A stretch of 64,000 bases of DNA from Balaenoptera acutorostrata (GCF_949987535.1 NC_080075.1:44121536-44185535); one strand, 5' to 3'. Shown: positions 11,256-24,127, counted from the first letter of the stretch. The notes: a model not told the origin generated them from the letters alone. Numbers and translations are program-made.

Positions 11256-11319
11256 CTTTCCTTATTTCTAACATAAGCAGGAATCCTTCTAATGTTTTCC
11301 CAGAAAGCATGATTATGGG
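11256..11319 (-). repeat. Displaced second copy of an L1 segment
   Basis: This 64-base block matches 9,439-9,502 at about 56 of 64 positions without gaps, in the same orientation and 1,817 bases away. It abuts the MER20 element that follows and is out of order for a single L1. Confidence 0.75.
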
Positions 11320-11325
11320 CTATAT

Positions 11326-11577
11326 ACAATAGTGGCTCCCAATTGGGGATGATTTTGTCCCCCCCCCACCCAGGGTGTTATTTGGCAATGTCTAGGGACA
11401 TTTTTGGTTGTTATAACTGAGGGCGGGTGATAAGGTACTACAGGTATCTAGTGGGAATAATCCAGGGATGTTGCTAAACATCCTGCCATGCACAGGACAG
11501 CCCCCCACCTACACATCCGGCCAAAGAATTATCCAGCTCAAAATGTCAATAGTGATGAGGCTGAGAAACCCTGATAC
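11326..11577 (+). mobile_element. MER20 hAT-Charlie element
   Basis: The MER20 order is clear: AATAGTGGCTCCCAATTGGG, a poly-C run, TTGGCAATGTCTAGGGACAT, TTTTTGGTTGTTATAACTG, GCTAAACATCCTGCCATGCA, CAGGACAGCC, then GAGGCTGAGAAACCCTG at the end. It is a non-autonomous DNA transposon. Confidence 0.92.
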
Positions 11578-12149
11578 ACAGACTGAATGGTTTTCTTCTG
11601 TGATCCAAAAGGAAATCATTAGTCTTTTAATAGTTGATTTTAGATGACACATTATTGCTATGATAAATATATTTTGTCTTGATTCTGTCATATGTTTCTT
11701 TGTAGTTACTGTTTTTTCAGTCTTTCACTGTGTGGTCTATTTTCTTTTACATGTTTGTAGTTCTTATAATATTTATGAATACGGTTTTTAATTTGTTTTA
11801 ATGATTACCTTTATAGCAATATCTGTATAAAATATCTTTGGTCCTCTGATTTTGGGGGCTGTATCAAATAGTTTCCTACTACGAGCAATGAAAAAAGTAT
11901 CATGTTTTCTCTTCCTCAGCATTCCATCCTATTCTTCCCCAACTTGATTTTGGTCAATGGTATTTTATTTCTTAATCTTTTCCTTTGTACTACTAAGTGG
12001 TTATATTTTTACAAGTTGATTTATCAGTGGTAGGTAATATTCATTAATTCACAGCTACTATAGATGAACAGATAATCACATATTTTATTTTCCTTCCACT
12101 TTCCCCTCCTAATTTTATTGGTTGTATTATTGTATTATTTTTACCATGA
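11578..12149. other. T-rich DNA, possibly more antisense L1
   Basis: The composition matches the antisense L1 to the left. I could not match it to a specific ORF2 segment, so continuity is uncertain. Confidence 0.35.
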
Positions 12150-12154
12150 CATAC

Positions 12155-12322
12155 TTGCTATGCAAAGTATGGTCCAGAGACCAGCAGCATCAACATCAGC
12201 TGGGAGTAATCAGAAAGACAGAAACTCAGTTCTCACCCAGACCTAATGTTTCTGAATTTGCATTTTAACCAGTTTCCTAGGTGATTTTTATGTACCTTAA
12301 AGTTTGAGAATCACTAACCTAT
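12155..12322 (+). mobile_element. MER5-type hAT-Charlie element
   Basis: CAAAGTATGGTCCAGAGACC, AGCAGCATCAACATCAGCTG, TTTGCATTTTAACCAG and TTTGAGAATCACTAAC occur in MER5A/MER5B order. Confidence 0.85.
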
Positions 12323-14969
12323 AAAATTTACATTCTGGCTGTCACTCTACTTTCCATGTTAGTTTTTGTCTTAGTTCTATTAAATATATGCGATGTTCAC
12401 TGCCAGTCCTTTGGCTGTGCTCCTCCAAGCTATCTCTTGCTATCTTAAACTTCATTTCCTAGTAATTTCCTCTAGAAGCGTTCATTGTAAGAATATACCT
12501 AGACTTCTTGTATTTTCAAAACAGTTGATTTATAGTCTAAATACCTGAAGGAGAGTGTGATAAGCTATAAAATGCCTCACCCATATTTTCTTTCTTTAAG
12601 TATCTAGTAGATTTAATTGTATTATCTTTGGGGATTGATGATTGCTGTGTAGAAATTTGAGGCCAGACTGATTTTTAATCCCTTAAAAATGACAGCCTTT
12701 TTTTGTCTGACTGCTCAAGCCCTATAACTTTGCTAGAATGTTCTTGGTGTTGACCGAAATGGGTCAATTTTCCTGGCCCTGGTGCCCATTCAATAGGTAA
12801 ATTCATCCTTGCAAGAAAATTTTCTCAAATTGTATCTCTAAATAGTTGTTTCATTTCATTAGTACTGTGTTTCCTTTCATAAGGAATCCAAATAAACACA
12901 AGGTAGGTGTCCTTTCATGTCTTCTATTTCTACCATCTTCTTTCTGACCCTTTTTATCTCTTTCTTTATATCCAGCTCATTTGCTTATCTTATTTCTACC
13001 CTCTGTGTCCTTATCACGGCCTCCACAGTGTCTCTTGGCCTTATGATGCTTTTCCCCTTTCACCTTCTTGTCTGTATTTCATTATTTTACTTTTACTACT
13101 TTCCTGAGCTCTTCCAGCTCACTTTACATTCTTCCTGCCCCCTCACCAATTCTTTCTGGAATTCTTGCATTTCTGCATTGTGGTTTTTCTCTAAAGAGAT
13201 GATTTTTTTTCTTTAATGAATGACATCACATTTATTCACACTTTTCATCCCTCCCAGCAACACTGTTCTAGTGATTTTTTTTTTGGTCACTAAAGGATGA
13301 TGCTCTTTTCCTCCTTTTAAAATTTTACTTTCTATGTACGCTGTATCCGTTGTGTGTTTTTACATTTGCATCTGTGTATTGTACGAGTTGGGGGTTTCTG
13401 GAAGAGCTGTTTGTAGGAAGTTGCTGTATATGTGAAGAAATCAGGTATGCCCCAGGCTGGTTAGTTTTCCCAGAATCTCTTGTCAGATAAAGCCAGGCAA
13501 CCTCCTGCTAACGTGGCTTGTGGGTATAATCCATGGCGCCCCCGCATCCTCAAGCATCATCAGCTTTCAGGGGAGGAAGACTCTGTCACCTCCCCATTCT
13601 ACGCCCCCAACCCCATCTTCGAACCCACTTTGCAGAGAAGAATCCAACCATTTTCCCTCAGGGTGTGTCCCTGACCACAGCAAGTATATTCGTTTTGGAG
13701 AATTATGGCACCTGGTACTGTTGGTTCTCTCGCCTCCATATTCAAACCGTTCCTGGGCAAACACATTTCCTATTGGCCACGCTTGCCCACATTCTAGAGT
13801 CTGTATTCCAGTTCATCTAAAAATACCAGCTAGGTTTTTGCTTTCCTTTCTCCATGTTGCTTTTTTTTAAGGTTTCTAAGAAGACAAAGGAAAAACGTTG
13901 AGTTCATAGGCGTATGTTCCTAGCAAAATTCTTCTCTTATTGATTTTTAAGAACACTTTTAACATTAAGAGTAACACTGTCTTTTATAAGCTTTCCAAAT
14001 TTTACCTTTGTTCGCCTTTTCAGTTTTTTGCATAAATAAAATTTTAATTTCCATGTCATCAGAGCTATTTAATCTTTCTCAATGTCTCCTTTCTTTGCTT
14101 TTATGCTAAAATGGCTTTCTCTGTACTGAGATTGTAAATTGGTACCATATCTTGCATCTAGATATTTCTTCTGGATTTAATTTTTACGTTTAACTTTTTA
14201 ATTGATCATAAATGTATGTTCACATATTGTGTGAGGTAGAGTTCTAAATTATTTTTTCATTTTAATTATTGCAGTTTTGTAATGTGTTTAGTACAACTTC
14301 TCCATATCACTTTGTCAAAATTAATTATCTTTGTATGTTTAAGTTTTTTTCTGAAAAATAATTTCCAGTTTGGAGATATTTACCCTCTATATTTATAGAT
14401 ATAGATATAAACATAGGTAATCTTTTCTAATTAATTCTTCATATGACAAATAATCATTACTTCCAAGAAAATACAGGTAAGAGGAAAAAAATTCAGGTTC
14501 CATTAAAAAAAAAAACATACACACACAATGAGGTTTAATGATTCATGGGTATGGAAATTAAAAATAAAACCAAGATGGTGAATGGTTTAGAACTATTTCT
14601 TCCTCTACCTTCCTTTCTCTATTGACCTTCATTCAAATCCCATAACTTTACTCCTCTTTCTATTAATAATCATAACTTGGGGAAAAAATAATGCTTTATT
14701 AATTCTCAAACAAGTGTAATTTTGAATCTCAGTATATTCTCCTAAACTAATTACTTAAGTTTTTTAAAAAATAAATCCTTCTAATAATTTAAATCCTTGA
14801 AAAAATTAGGAGAAAAAGTAACTTAAAGAAGTGAGTAGAAAATAAAGCAAGAGAACTGTGTGAAACACAGATCATATCAGATAATATTTAATGCAGTATA
14901 ATGGATTGCCGTCAAAATAAATAATAACAACAGCAGTAATCATAAAGTAATAATAATTAGTCATGGCAG
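12323..14969. other. Unassigned AT-rich DNA
   Basis: No gene or clearly nameable repeat is visible in this 2.6 kb. The stretch 13,440-13,830 is richer in C and G than its neighbours and has overlapping short open frames in several phases. None has a recognisable domain, splice sites or codon pattern that would support a call. Parts of 12,560-13,200 may be old L1 5' sequence. Confidence 0.35.
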
Positions 14970-15205
14970 GATTTCACTGGCTACCATTGATTGAGCTCTG
15001 GCTTGCCAGCCTTGTGCAAAGCTCATATAGCATGTTATTTAATTTCTCATAAATACCCAGGAGGCAGGCAGTTCAGTTCCGTAAAAAAGGACGCGGAGCT
15101 TAGGGAGGCTAAGAACGTGCCTTGGGTTAGGAGGTGGGGAGGAAGGATCACACCCAGGTCTGCCTCATTCCACAGCCTCTTCACTTAACCACTATGTTTG
15201 CTTAA
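14970..15205 (-). repeat. MIR SINE
   Basis: Antisense MIR order is visible: TTGATTGAGCTCTGGCTTGC, TACCCAGGAGGCAGGCAGTT, CACCCAGGTCTGCCTCATTC, then TTAACCACTATG at the tRNA-related end. Confidence 0.72.
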
Positions 15206-15529
15206 GGGAATTGTTCAGGGCAGTATCTCAGGAAAAAGCCTGCCTGGAGAAACTGGCTTCAATGGGCAAAGAGACCAGTAGGCCATAAACTGGAGTTTCC
15301 AGCCATTCCCAGAAGCTTACTGGGGGTGTACAGTTGTCATGCGTCACAGAGCCAGCACTGGAATCCTCCCCCCTTCTCCTTCCCCAGCATCGTGGACTGG
15401 CTACGGGAAGCATGGCCACAATGGCCCCTAAGTGCGCTGTTCTAAGGATATACAAGATGGCAGTGGTTAAGGCATGAGATCAGGAAACAGCAGCAGGCAG
15501 GCAAGCTAGTTAGAGAGCCCTCAATCATT
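15206..15529. other. Unassigned DNA
   Basis: No gene or clear repeat is visible here. Confidence 0.4.
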
Positions 15530-15800
15530 CATCAGACAGTCAAGAAATATTTATTAAGAGTCTACGCTGTGCCAAACACACTTAGAGCACTTGGGATTCA
15601 GCAACAAACAAAACAGACAAAGATCCCTGTCCTCCTGGAGCTTGCACTCAAGTTGGGGGGGGAGATAGACCAAAAAAAAAGTCAACAGCCGATTACGTAG
15701 TAGATCAGACTGTAGTAAATGCTACACAGAGAGAAAATGATTAGGGGAGATGGGACAGTGGGGGTGAGAGGTAGGGAGCAAGTGTTAGGGAAGGTCCCAT
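15530..15800 (-). mobile_element. L2 LINE 3' end, antisense
   Basis: AAGAAATATTTATTAAGAGT, CTGTGCCAAACACACTTAGA, CAGCAACAAACAAAACAGAC and CCTGTCCTCCTGGAGCTTGC are the reverse complement of the L2 3' end. The match runs on through GGGAAGGTCCC near 15,788. Confidence 0.75.
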
Positions 15801-15939
15801 CAAAGCAGCGAGGACTGTGCAAAGCTCATTCAAATGCCGAGGGCTTTGGAAGTGGTGGAAACACTTGCTCTATTCTAATCTCTTTCCCTGTGACAATCGC
15901 TAACGTCCTTATTGGCACCAATGTTATCATCATAATCAT

Positions 15940-16050
15940 CATCGAGATGACATTATTATTATTATCATTATTATTGGCTATCATTTATAAAGCTATTATG
16001 ACGTGTCAGACACTACGATGCAAACCATTTTACAAATATGATTTCATTTA
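15940..16050 (-). repeat. ATT-rich tract and MIR fragment
   Basis: An imprecise (ATT)n tract at 15,950-15,975 runs into TTATGACGTGTCAGACACTA, a diverged antisense MIR start. Confidence 0.5.
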
Positions 16051-18356
16051 CTTAGCATCCATTTCACGTTGTCTTTTATTTCTCTGCATTTGGCACTTTG
16101 GTACATTCCTGTTTGGCCCATGACATTGGCCTCACAATCACATCCTTCGTATTCCTCATGGGGCTTTGCACACCCCAGGCCCTCAAGCACAGCTCACACA
16201 GAGCAGAGGCACTCAGAACATATTTGCTGATGATTGAAAAATACAGTTTCATAGACAAACAGTATGAGGACCAAAACTATGGATGGAGAAATCAAACGGC
16301 AGGGACCTGTGTACACAATACCAGGAAGCTGTGGGAAGGAGGGCAACCTGTCCTCAGCAGCGAAGCAAAAGCAGAAGCCTCACTGACCACCCATTCTTCG
16401 CACTCCCCCTTTCCGCCTGTTGCCATTTTCTTTTCTTTTCCTCCTTCTTCCCCTCCCACCCCTTTCAACGTTTCACTTTCCAGGGATGCTGCTTGAACTG
16501 CTCCCAAGCAGTCTGTGCTCTCTCATAATTGATAAATGGAGGTGTTTTCCAATAACCTTATAAATCACAGCATGCAAATGGTTACAGTCGGGATGGGGAA
16601 GACGGACTCTGCTGGGTTACAGAAGCCCTAAGTACCTTGAAAATAAAGAATAACCCTTGCAAAATGACAAAGATAATTTCTTTTAGCATAATTGCCTGGC
16701 TAGGTATTAGCCATGAAATTACAGAAGAAGAAAAAAAAAAATAACCAGACACCAACAACAGATACTCTTATTTTAAGAGAACAAAAACGCATGATGTATT
16801 CCAAAACAGTTTGTGATCATCAAATTACATAACCTGTTATGTTTTATACCTAAATGGCTTATTTTTCACTGTGTTTTATCCTGTTTGCTGCCTTGAGTTC
16901 TCTCAGAAGCAGGTAGAATATGAATCTTCAATTAAATTTTTTATCACATAAGAAAAAAAATCACAAGCCAAAGCCAAAGAGGTCAAAGTATAAAATTGCT
17001 TGGGTATTTATCATTCTGAGATACAAAGAGTTAACTTTTTAAAATATATGACCTCTATCATTGTGGAATCATTATTTTTGATTCAGTACTTAACATTCAT
17101 AAGCGGGGCTTCTTTAATTTTGTGGGAAGCTTTGCTAACTATTAAATATTTCCAAGATGGTTTACAGCCAAGAATTGTGGATTTTTGTATACAGGATGCT
17201 ATTGTTATGATTTAACCTAAAGAAAGCCAAATTAAAACTGATTTACTAAATAGGTTACGGATAGCATACTTATTCACGATTTCAACCCTATTTCATGCTT
17301 AGACAGGCAGATCTTAATTATACACAAAAGAATACAAATGTTATTAGCATGATAATAATTATTTAGAAGGTGTCCTCTTTAAAAAAAAAATTAAACCAGT
17401 ATTGTCATTCGTGCAGCTACGTTTTTCAACAGAATGACAGCTTTACTAGTCATAGATATGTTCAAAGTACATATACAATATTCAAAGCTGTATAGCAGAC
17501 ATGTTATCTGCACGAGCTGGGATATGCAGTGCCAGCAACGCACTGCACACTAATCATTATGTCTTACCCACGGTACTACATGCAAATACAATCCTTTGTG
17601 ACATTTTGTCAAATATTTTGAGGATTCTATACTCCTTATCACACCTCCATCCCTGTATCCTCATCAACAATCAGGCACCCAGAAATCAGTTCCACGGATG
17701 GCACGGACTCTAGCTAGTCACACACATAACATCGTGCCAAATTAATGAAAAGAAAATTAAAGATTTACATATAAGTGGCAAACAGGCAGGGTACAGGCGA
17801 GGCAAATTCAAGTTCACATTTACCGCCTTCCTGAGCTGTGTACGGAAGAGGCAGCTCTGGGAAAAGCAACTTCACCCTGGATTTGTTTAGTAAGAGATGT
17901 ATACATTACATATAGTATCCAGCATATGACATGATGGATAAATCAATTTAAAGGTCCTACATTTGGAAAACCTACAGCAAGGGTCAATACCCATTGTCAG
18001 TGAGTGCATATATGATCTGATGGAGAAAATGTAGAAACATTTCAGGACTCAAGAGTTGGCTACAGTACAAGCAATGCATTTTTGAACATTGATTTGCCAG
18101 AAGTGGATCTGTTGTCTGTTGCTCCAGGCTGGCATTTTTAATTATTTCTGGGACAAATGGATTCGTGATACACAGAAAATCTGTAGGGCTTCTTGTCAAA
18201 TTAATAAAATAATAATGAAAGTGGTCATCTCAGATTGCAAACTGTCAAAAATCCTTGAGAGATCTACAGTCATCTTCATGGCTAAGCAAACTTACACGCT
18301 CCTTCATGCTATTTTAAATCCTAAGTGCAGTGACATAAACTAGATTGCAGAGTGTC

Positions 18357-18370
18357 CATTGTATACAATG
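18357..18370. promoter_or_regulatory. Palindrome of two SOX-type cores
   Basis: CATTGTATACAATG is a perfect 14-base palindrome joining CATTGT and ACAATG, both matching the SOX HMG-box core. GTGTC and GACAC extend the symmetry with a one-base bulge. Binding is inferred. Confidence 0.35.
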
Positions 18371-20429
18371 ACACCTACTGTGACAAAACCCGACTACGTT
18401 TAATGACCTTTTTAAATCTTATACCTAGAGTCCATAAAAGCATTGTAATTCAGTTGTAAAACACACTTTAATAATCAAAATGCAGCTGTTAAAATAGCAT
18501 TGCTCATAATTCTAACTTGAGGCAAATTTTTTTTGTTTTTAATGCAGAAGAGCAGACCAGAGTTTAAAATTCCTATGAGGTCACTATTGGCCATTACAGT
18601 GTTTTTTTGCAACTTAATAATAGATGTTTTAAAGTTTAAGTGCAGCCTCAGGCACTCATAAGCATTTATTACAAATCGCTGGTTGCCTCCGTATGCAGAG
18701 AGGAATAACATTTACATACAGTAGCACGGATTAATAAGATAAAAAATTTGAGAAAGCCGTCAGTCAGGGAGCGAAACTGGTGCTAATAAAGCCCACTATA
18801 TTCTTCGGAAATATCAAGCCGTCTGTTCCAATATTTTGCCATTCCCCATGAGGTATACAAATCCAAATCAGATAAGTCTCAAGCAATGCCAAAGACATGC
18901 TGCTCTGCTCTCCAGTGGCACCCGGCTGAATCTTTTATTTATCTTCAGAGCAATTGTACATTCTAGTAGACTAAAGACTGAAATAAACTGAACATCACTC
19001 ATCAGAAAGTTTCATAAAACAGGCCCTCTCTTTCCTTGTTTGCTAAACCATGATTAGTGAGAAAAATGCACTGCAAAGTATGTATCATGGTAAGGAAATA
19101 TAATAGTAGGCATGGGACCTCGGAAAGCAAGGGCTAGTTAAACAGAACCACATCTTGCCGGAGTTTAAAATGATGCTCATGTGAAATCAGACCTTGAGGA
19201 GATAAAATTGCTTTAGGAAAGGAGACCACCACAAACCTTGCCGGTCCTCCCTTTTTGGAGTGGCTCAAACCCAAAGGTGCAGGGGAAAGCAAAAACAAAA
19301 TAGCACATATAATTTCACGCGATGATTAAATTGCAAAGATCGTTGTTATAGCAAATCACTGTGTCACTCTCCCAAACTGCAGCATAACGAAACTGCACGT
19401 AAAATCATTTCTGCCCCTCGGAACACTGCTAATTAAAAAGTACAGCCGTTAGTGTTCTGATTGGGGATGAGGCTGCCCATTATTTCCAGCCCAAGTGAAC
19501 ATTGATAAAGGAAATTTATTTATTTATACATAATTATTATTGTTACCCTACTGAACAGTGCTGGGGATTTAGAGAAATGAGACGCCACGGTTCTAATTTT
19601 TCTTCAAGAAGTCTGCCATATTAACTCCATTGAATAATTACTGAAAAGTAATACACTCGTGTAATATTACCTTATGCAAAATTGCATTAATCAAAAAGTG
19701 AGCCTGCTGCAATCAAGTAATTTGGGGGTGGGGAAGGCATACATGCATAGCATATTTTCCTCAGGACTTATTTTCCTTACAGCAGGGTATTAACTAATAG
19801 TTTTGTAGCCATGATCCCATGAAAAAAGGGAAGTAAATCAGAGGGGGGAAAAATACAGCCCTGGTTTTACATAGAAAGGGCCACATAAATGGCAAAGGAA
19901 TGACCAGTTACTATCTTGACAGCAACCTCAATGGCTCAGATTCTGTACACAATAAAATAAATCCTGCCTGACCTCTCCAAGGAGCCAGACCATTGTTCCC
20001 CACACGAAGAAGTAAATGTAGATGCTTAATTACACCCAGGCAGCTTTATAGAACATGGGGCTTAGGATACTAAATGAACAGTTTCCTGTTGCAGTAGGCT
20101 TTCTTTGGAAACTAAGGAAAAGGAAAAAAAAAAATGTATATGTGGGGTAGATCGTTCCAGGTGTGCATGAAACGTGGGAAATGAGTAAGGGTTCTTGTGC
20201 ATACATAATGTCTCATAAATACCAGAATCCTAACAGCACTAATGCAAGTGCAATCATTTTTATAGCCTTTTGTCTCGTAAGTTTGGCTGGGAAGAGTGGA
20301 AGGTGTCTCTCGGATTAGAATGTAGCCCTGTGCCATCACCGGGGGCAAACAGCATTCATTAGAAATGTGTATTTCACTTCTTTATTTTTAAAAGGCCTGG
20401 TGGCAGGGTGGCCGGCTGGGCTGCTGGTT

Positions 20430-20466
20430 ATTTTGTTGTTGTTGTTTGGGTTGTTGTTTTTGTTGT
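20430..20466. repeat. (GTT)n-like tract
   Basis: Interrupted GTT units in repeat-poor island 1. Confidence 0.7.
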
Positions 20467-22380
20467 ATTCTTCTCAGTGGCCATGGCTGTGAAGTGTGGT
20501 TTCTTCCACCAGCCTCTCCCAGGCTAGCTGTGAATAGTGCCCATTTTGAGATTAGGAGATTAGGTTATTCATCACTTGAGATGCTCCCCGCTGTGCCGCT
20601 ACTATCAGAGCGCAGCCAAATCAAAACATCTCTGGAAGGCATTTCAGAATAATTGAATGCATCATAATTTCCCTATTAATACATATCTCATATTACAGAT
20701 TATGCATGAAATGTTCACATTATCTGTTACTTTTTGTTAACGTCGTGCTCCTTGCCAGTAAATTTAATACACAGAGTGAATCAGCATGCTATGATGAAGG
20801 GATAGGTTACTGATAGCCATTTTTTTTTTTTTCAGGATTCAGTAGAAAATTAAAGTAAATCGATCATTTTATAGCCCCGCTGGAATGGCTACAAGGGCAT
20901 GTTGCTAAGCAAATGGTAATTTAAATGTACTGTGTAATTTTTCTACGCAATTTACTGAAGGCAGATTTTATTTCTCAGTTAATATCAGACGCTTTTTATC
21001 TGTTAGTGCATGATGTATCTGTGATAGACAAATTATTAATCTATGTTTTAATCAAATGCTGCAGCTTGACAACTGGTCATGTAGGCACTATAGGAGTTAA
21101 ATCCTGTACCCTGGAAGAATATGATTATTATTAATATCTAGAAAAAGACAGATGATTAATTCCGTATTCACTTGTATAAAAAGCGTGAACTAAATTCTAA
21201 CAAAAAGTAATCAAAGTAAATCCTAATGAAATTTAATAAAAATGTCCACATCTCATAACAAAAAGTTCTATTTGGTATTTTCAAATGGATTATACATTTG
21301 CATTCCATGAAAGTTCTGGCCAGAGGGGAAAGAAAAGATGTCCTTCTTTTTTTTAACATTTTGGCAATATTTTCGATGTAATATGGAAGTATAAAACTAA
21401 GCACTGAAATATAATAAACATTTTAAGACAATTACATGTAGCTCATGGTGAAAACTTGCCTTCTTTGACAAATGCAAATAGCGAATAATTATTTTTCTTT
21501 TTCTTTTTTTAAAAAAACAACTTACCCTGTATATTAGGGTAGTTTCAATTTTATAATAAATCAAAAGTTCCATATTTTAAGACAAATAAAAATACATGAA
21601 AGAATCTGTGTTGATGACACCCAACATTTTTATGAAATTAAAAAAGCAAAGGAAGGAGGGCCCCATTTACCCTTCAGGTTGCTAAAGTAAAGGCAAGATC
21701 TTCCTGCTGCTGGTGTACAAAATGTATTATTGTCATTAATGAAAAAGTTAATGGGCCATTTTCTTATATATCAATTTACGTTTTACAATTTGAGTATACA
21801 AATGATATGTACAGCAGAGAGCTGATTATTTTTGCTCAAGGAAATAGTTTTAATGTGTTTTTATGGACATCAAATGTTGTGAATAATGATGCATCCACAG
21901 AATGCAAATAGGATGACAGCTCTTAGGCTGTGATCAACAGTCCTTGGATAAAAGGTCTGCTGGGACAATAATGTTCTGTGGAGGGCCTAAACAGTAAAAA
22001 ATGGGAAAGAAGGAGGACACGGAATATTCAAAAGGTAGATCAGCAGATGGGATTTGGAGTATGTCACTCACATACAGACAGCAGATAATACTCACAGTAT
22101 TAAGAGAAAAATGTATTTAAAAGAGAATGTGTCTGGGTAGCACTGGACTGCAGATGGAAAGATATTGCTGATTCTCACTGATAAAATCAATCTCTGAAAT
22201 TAGATATGGCCCATGGTATAAGAAATGAATTTTAATAACATTAATACTAAAGTCTCAAATACCTTTGGTTTACTAACTCCTGTGTGGGGATCACTTTTCC
22301 TTACCACTTAAAGGCAGTCACTGCTGTAGACAAATAGAAATATCTCCAGGAATGCTATACAACAGAGTTCTTTCGAGGAG

Positions 22381-22680
22381 ATGTGAAGAACAATTTGACA
22401 CAAACTGAGTCTCTTTTCCAAGAGGCATGGAATAATGTCAGATCTGCTGTGAGACCACAAGTATTGTCCCAGAAGAGCAGCCATTCCCTTTACTGGTCAT
22501 TGGAATTTGTGGGCAGGTGCCATTGGCACTTTATAGCCCTACCTTCCTTCCCAGCACGCCTGAACCTGTAAGGATAAATGAGCATCTTGGTGACCAGCCA
22601 AAGCCACACATGCCCACCTACTCACCATTCCAGAATTGACCTCACCAATTTCTACCTAGAACTGGAGTGTTACAACATCG
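22381..22680. other. Unassigned DNA
   Basis: No gene or clear repeat is visible here. Confidence 0.4.
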
Positions 22681-22684
22681 ACCT

Positions 22685-22685
<1 letters not shown>

Positions 22686-22717
<32 letters not shown>
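22686..22717. repeat. (AC)n microsatellite
   Basis: About 16 uninterrupted AC units directly before the 30-base tandem duplication. Confidence 0.95.
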
Positions 22718-22718
<1 letters not shown>

Positions 22719-22775
22719 AGGCTATGCCAGCAGAATGCCAATACACTCAAGCTATGCCAGCAGAATGCCAATACA
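22716..22775. repeat. 30-base tandem duplication
   Basis: The unit at 22,716-22,745, beginning CTCAGGCTATGCCAGCAG, is repeated at 22,746-22,775 with one G/A difference. It abuts the CA microsatellite. Confidence 0.95.
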
Positions 22776-24082
22776 TCTGTAGAGAAGTGAAAAGCTTAGT
22801 TAATCGTTCATTTCCCCTTTTCATCTGCATACTTGGGAAAGGGGACTCAGTATTCTTCCATCAGTGAGAACTCTCATTAAAAAAATTTTTTTAACGAGAA
22901 AAAAATAGAGGTGAGGCCGAGTTACCTACTTATATGGTTGATAAATATCTAGGGAGCTAAATATGAGTAAATTTGAAGGAAATGCTTATAAGACCATGCA
23001 AAACAAAATGTTTTGTAAACATTTTTGAACCTGTTTCTTATGAATTTGAAAGAGATAGGGGCCACAAACAGAAGCCAGCATCCATGATAAGCTGCATCAG
23101 GAAAAATTAAATTAAATGGGAAAAAAATCCTATACCATTTCCATTTCTTAAAAACATTGAGATTTCTCAAACCAATAACAATAAAGCAAGACTGGAAAAG
23201 TGTATTATTATATGCCTTCAGTATATAATAAGAGAAGCTGAATGTAAATACCTACCCATATGTGAATATAAATAAGCCACATAATGCAGATGGACAAATC
23301 GCTCTCCAGAATGAAATACAGTGATGGAAGTGGAAATGTATTTGCTCTGGGAATCAAGGATTCTCAAGTCTTTATTTTTAATTTTTTTTCAACAATGCAA
23401 GAATTGACAAATTGGCAAGGAATTTGTTCCAAGATTACTTTCTTATATATCTTATATTTCTTTCACCACTTCCTCCTCTGCCATCCAAGAGCTCACCTTT
23501 AAGTGTTGCCTTTTAGCCAAAGATAAGCAAAGTCTCCTGGGCTGCTCTCACAAACGCGGCCTAGAAACGTGCACAGTGAAAGCAGACACAACCTCCATGA
23601 AAATAAATCCCACCTTAGAAACCTCTTTTCCCCAAACAAGCACAGTTACGAGTTGCAGGAAATGGGGGGACCCATATGTCTGTATTGAAACCAAGATAAC
23701 TGGAATTAGTTGAAATTTGAAACACTGAGTACAAAAATAATTAAATTTGGAAAGGCTCCTAGAAAAGTATTTAAGCTCCCAACGTGGCTCCAAAGAGAGC
23801 GTCCTTCCCACCCACCTCTATCCAAAACAAAGTTACTTCTTTAACTTCTTCCTCTGGTCTGGAAACCAACGTGCCTACATCCTTATATTTGAGTTGATTT
23901 TCTCTGCCAAAATCCAGCATAGTGCCTTTAGGCGCACATAGGAAATGAAGTAGGTTGGCTCTGCTATCTTTAGCTATCCTTCTATGCATGACTAGAAGCT
24001 GAAGAGAGTTAAATGACCTCATATGTATATGAACTAATTGTACAATAAAACTGTTTTCTCCTAAAAAAACCCTATAAACATG
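22776..24082. other. Unassigned AT-rich DNA
   Basis: No gene or nameable repeat is visible. A perfect A/T palindrome TTAAAAAAATTTTTTTAA lies at 22,877-22,894. Confidence 0.4.
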
Positions 24083-24091
24083 GTGTGTGTG

Positions 24092-24127
<36 letters not shown>

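Larger units (their letters stand above)
16540..22380. other. Repeat-poor island 1: candidate conserved regulatory DNA
   Basis: I recognise no L1, L2, MIR, SINE, LTR or hAT element across about 5.8 kb, although the flanks are full of them. Homeodomain-type TAATTA cores and exact POU octamers ATGCAAAT (16,572, 17,580, 21,472, 21,902) are scattered through it. At 18,357-18,370 is the palindrome CATTGTATACAATG. At 19,674-19,687 ATGCAA and TTGCAT face each other across two bases. Open frames are short and AT-rich, with no domain. Loss of insertions is a known property of developmental enhancer deserts, but the function here is inferred. Confidence 0.5.

Noticed and set aside
13480..13870. GC-richer patch with overlapping open frames in three phases
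   Set aside because: Frames open in several phases at once point to composition, not coding. No domain or splice signal was seen.
15719..16123. 134-codon plus-strand open frame
   Set aside because: Its left half lies in the antisense L2 3' end and it then runs through an ATT tract and MIR remnant. It shows no domain, and the length is expected by chance in so much sequence.
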